Source: Acidobacteriota bacterium
GTDB taxonomy: Bacteria; Acidobacteriota; Terriglobia; Terriglobales; Acidobacteriaceae
NCBI GenBank assembly: GCA_021781255.1
Contig: JAJXXG010000607.1
Location: 1 to 6,490 of the forward strand
Direction: 5' to 3'
Length of the DNA stretch: 6,490 nucleotides
Shown here: one piece after another, positions 5,899-6,490 of the stretch
How the letters are laid out: each line of letters begins with the position of its first letter
How positions within the stretch are numbered: the stretch's first letter is position 1
Translations under genes and position numbers: made by a program
Notes under the pieces: model-generated
Databases searched by the model: none
What the model was told of the DNA's origin: nothing
The model's input: the letters and a program-made list of their open reading frames with translations, nothing else

Positions 5899-6490
5899 TC
5901 AGGCGTGGGCCGCGCGCTGAGCGCCCGCCCAGCGGGGAAACAGCCGCGCCCGCCACGTGGGCTGCGGGGGAAATGCCTGACCGGGGGACCTTTGCTCCTC
6001 AGCGGGAGCGGCCGACCTGATTTCGGAGAGCGCCTGCTTGACCTGCGTACGCAGAGCCTCGACCTCAAAGGCACAGGAACGCAGATAGGCTGAAGCGGTG
6101 AGTCCGGCTTCGGCTGCGCGCTCGCGCAGTTGCGCTGCTTCCTCCCCAGTGAGGCGGATGGTGATGCTGGCCGACTTGCGGCTTTCGCGTGGCACGGTGG
6201 AGCGCCGCTCCGGCTTGCCCGGCGCACCGGCTTTCTTGTTGCTCTGCAGAGTTGACGGGGTCGCGCGGCTGGCGGCGGGCGAACGGCGCGGCAGAGCGCC
6301 GGCTGCGACAGGGCGATAGCGCGCATGGGCGCGGAGCGCCTGCTCATAACTGAGGATGGCCACGTCTTCGGCATGGGCGTCCTCGGCGGCAGGGGCAACT
6401 GGCTCCGGCGCGGTCTCCGCTTCGGGCGCGGCGAGCGAAGCCAGCAAAGCGGCAAAACTGGCGGCGGAAAGTGTAGGTGAGGCGTCTGCG
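5899..6490 (-). CDS. Ribbon-helix-helix-like (MobC/CopG-type) protein, 5' end outside window
   Basis: The frame is open from the right edge to TGA at 5899-5901. An in-frame TTG exists at 6447 but has no Shine-Dalgarno sequence, and the codons between it and the edge read as ordinary protein, so the true start is probably beyond 6490. Numbered from that TTG, residues 1-90 are rich in Ala, Pro and Arg and probably disordered. Residues 92-126 look like a ribbon-helix-helix fold: a short strand SASITIRLT, a helix with GEEAAQLRERAAEAG, then LTASAYLRSCAFE. This pattern resembles MobC-type mobilisation accessory proteins and CopG-family DNA-binding proteins. A short heptad-like helix follows (about 127-145), then a basic, Trp-containing tail (164-182). 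It may bind DNA. No relaxase, oriT or plasmid gene is visible, so a mobilisation role is not supported here. It is convergent with the methyltransferase gene, three bases away. Confidence 0.65.
   Translation of the reverse strand, partial: ADASPTLSAASFAALLASLAAPEAETAPEPVAPAAEDAHAEDVAILSYEQALRAHARYRPVAAGALPRRSPAASRATPSTLQSNKKAGAPGKPERRSTVPRESRKSASITIRLTGEEAAQLRERAAEAGLTASAYLRSCAFEVEALRTQVKQALSEIRSAAPAEEQRSPGQAFPPQPTWRARLFPRWAGAQRAAHA

Noticed and set aside
5901..5935. GC-rich partial dyads just beyond the methyltransferase stop
   Set aside because: They lie inside the RHH coding region, contain C-C mismatches or bulges and have no T tract; likely a by-product of GC-rich codons.
5655..6455. 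A 266-codon minus-strand open frame spanning the methyltransferase end and the RHH gene
   Set aside because: Composition is dominated by Arg, Ser and Pro without domains; the overlapping frame ending at 5899 shows the RHH-like pattern and stops neatly next to the convergent gene, so that one is preferred.

Overview
The window is a piece of GC-rich bacterial chromosome. The gene set and protein style (a low-specificity acyl-CoA dehydrogenase, one bifunctional Rel, a small exported c-type cytochrome, and an Ala/Pro-rich protein with a ribbon-helix-helix-like core) remind me of soil Acidobacteriota such as the Acidobacterium/Terriglobus group. That placement is an impression from gene style, not something shown by a search.

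Layout from left to right: the last codons of a secreted-looking protein (1-69, +), closed by a strong intrinsic terminator (89-126); an acyl-CoA dehydrogenase (185-1348, +); a full-length RelA/SpoT-family (p)ppGpp synthetase/hydrolase (1345-3645, -); a 370-base divergent intergenic region (3646-4015) with a GC-rich hairpin and an operator-like dyad; a monohaem c-type cytochrome with a signal peptide (4016-4444, +); an RlmI-type 23S rRNA cytosine methyltransferase (4498-5895, +; a shorter start at 4690 is equally credible); and the 3' part of a gene for a ribbon-helix-helix-like protein (5899-6490, -) that runs off the right edge.

The genes do not form one pathway. They are core metabolism (fatty or branched-chain acyl-CoA oxidation), stress signalling ((p)ppGpp), respiration or periplasmic electron transfer, and ribosome modification. 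The cytochrome and methyltransferase genes are 53 bases apart on the same strand with no terminator between them, so they may share a transcript. Two tail-to-tail gene pairs have essentially no space between them: the dehydrogenase and rel stop codons share a CTAG palindrome, and the methyltransferase and RHH genes are separated by three bases.

I see no transposon, CRISPR array, tRNA/rRNA, toxin-antitoxin pair or phage gene, and nothing that amounts to a new multi-gene system. The most interesting points are small: a perfect TATAAT placed five bases upstream of the rel ATG (possible leaderless mRNA), the shared-stop convergent architecture at rel, the uncertain N-terminus of the methyltransferase, and the orphan MobC-like RHH protein.
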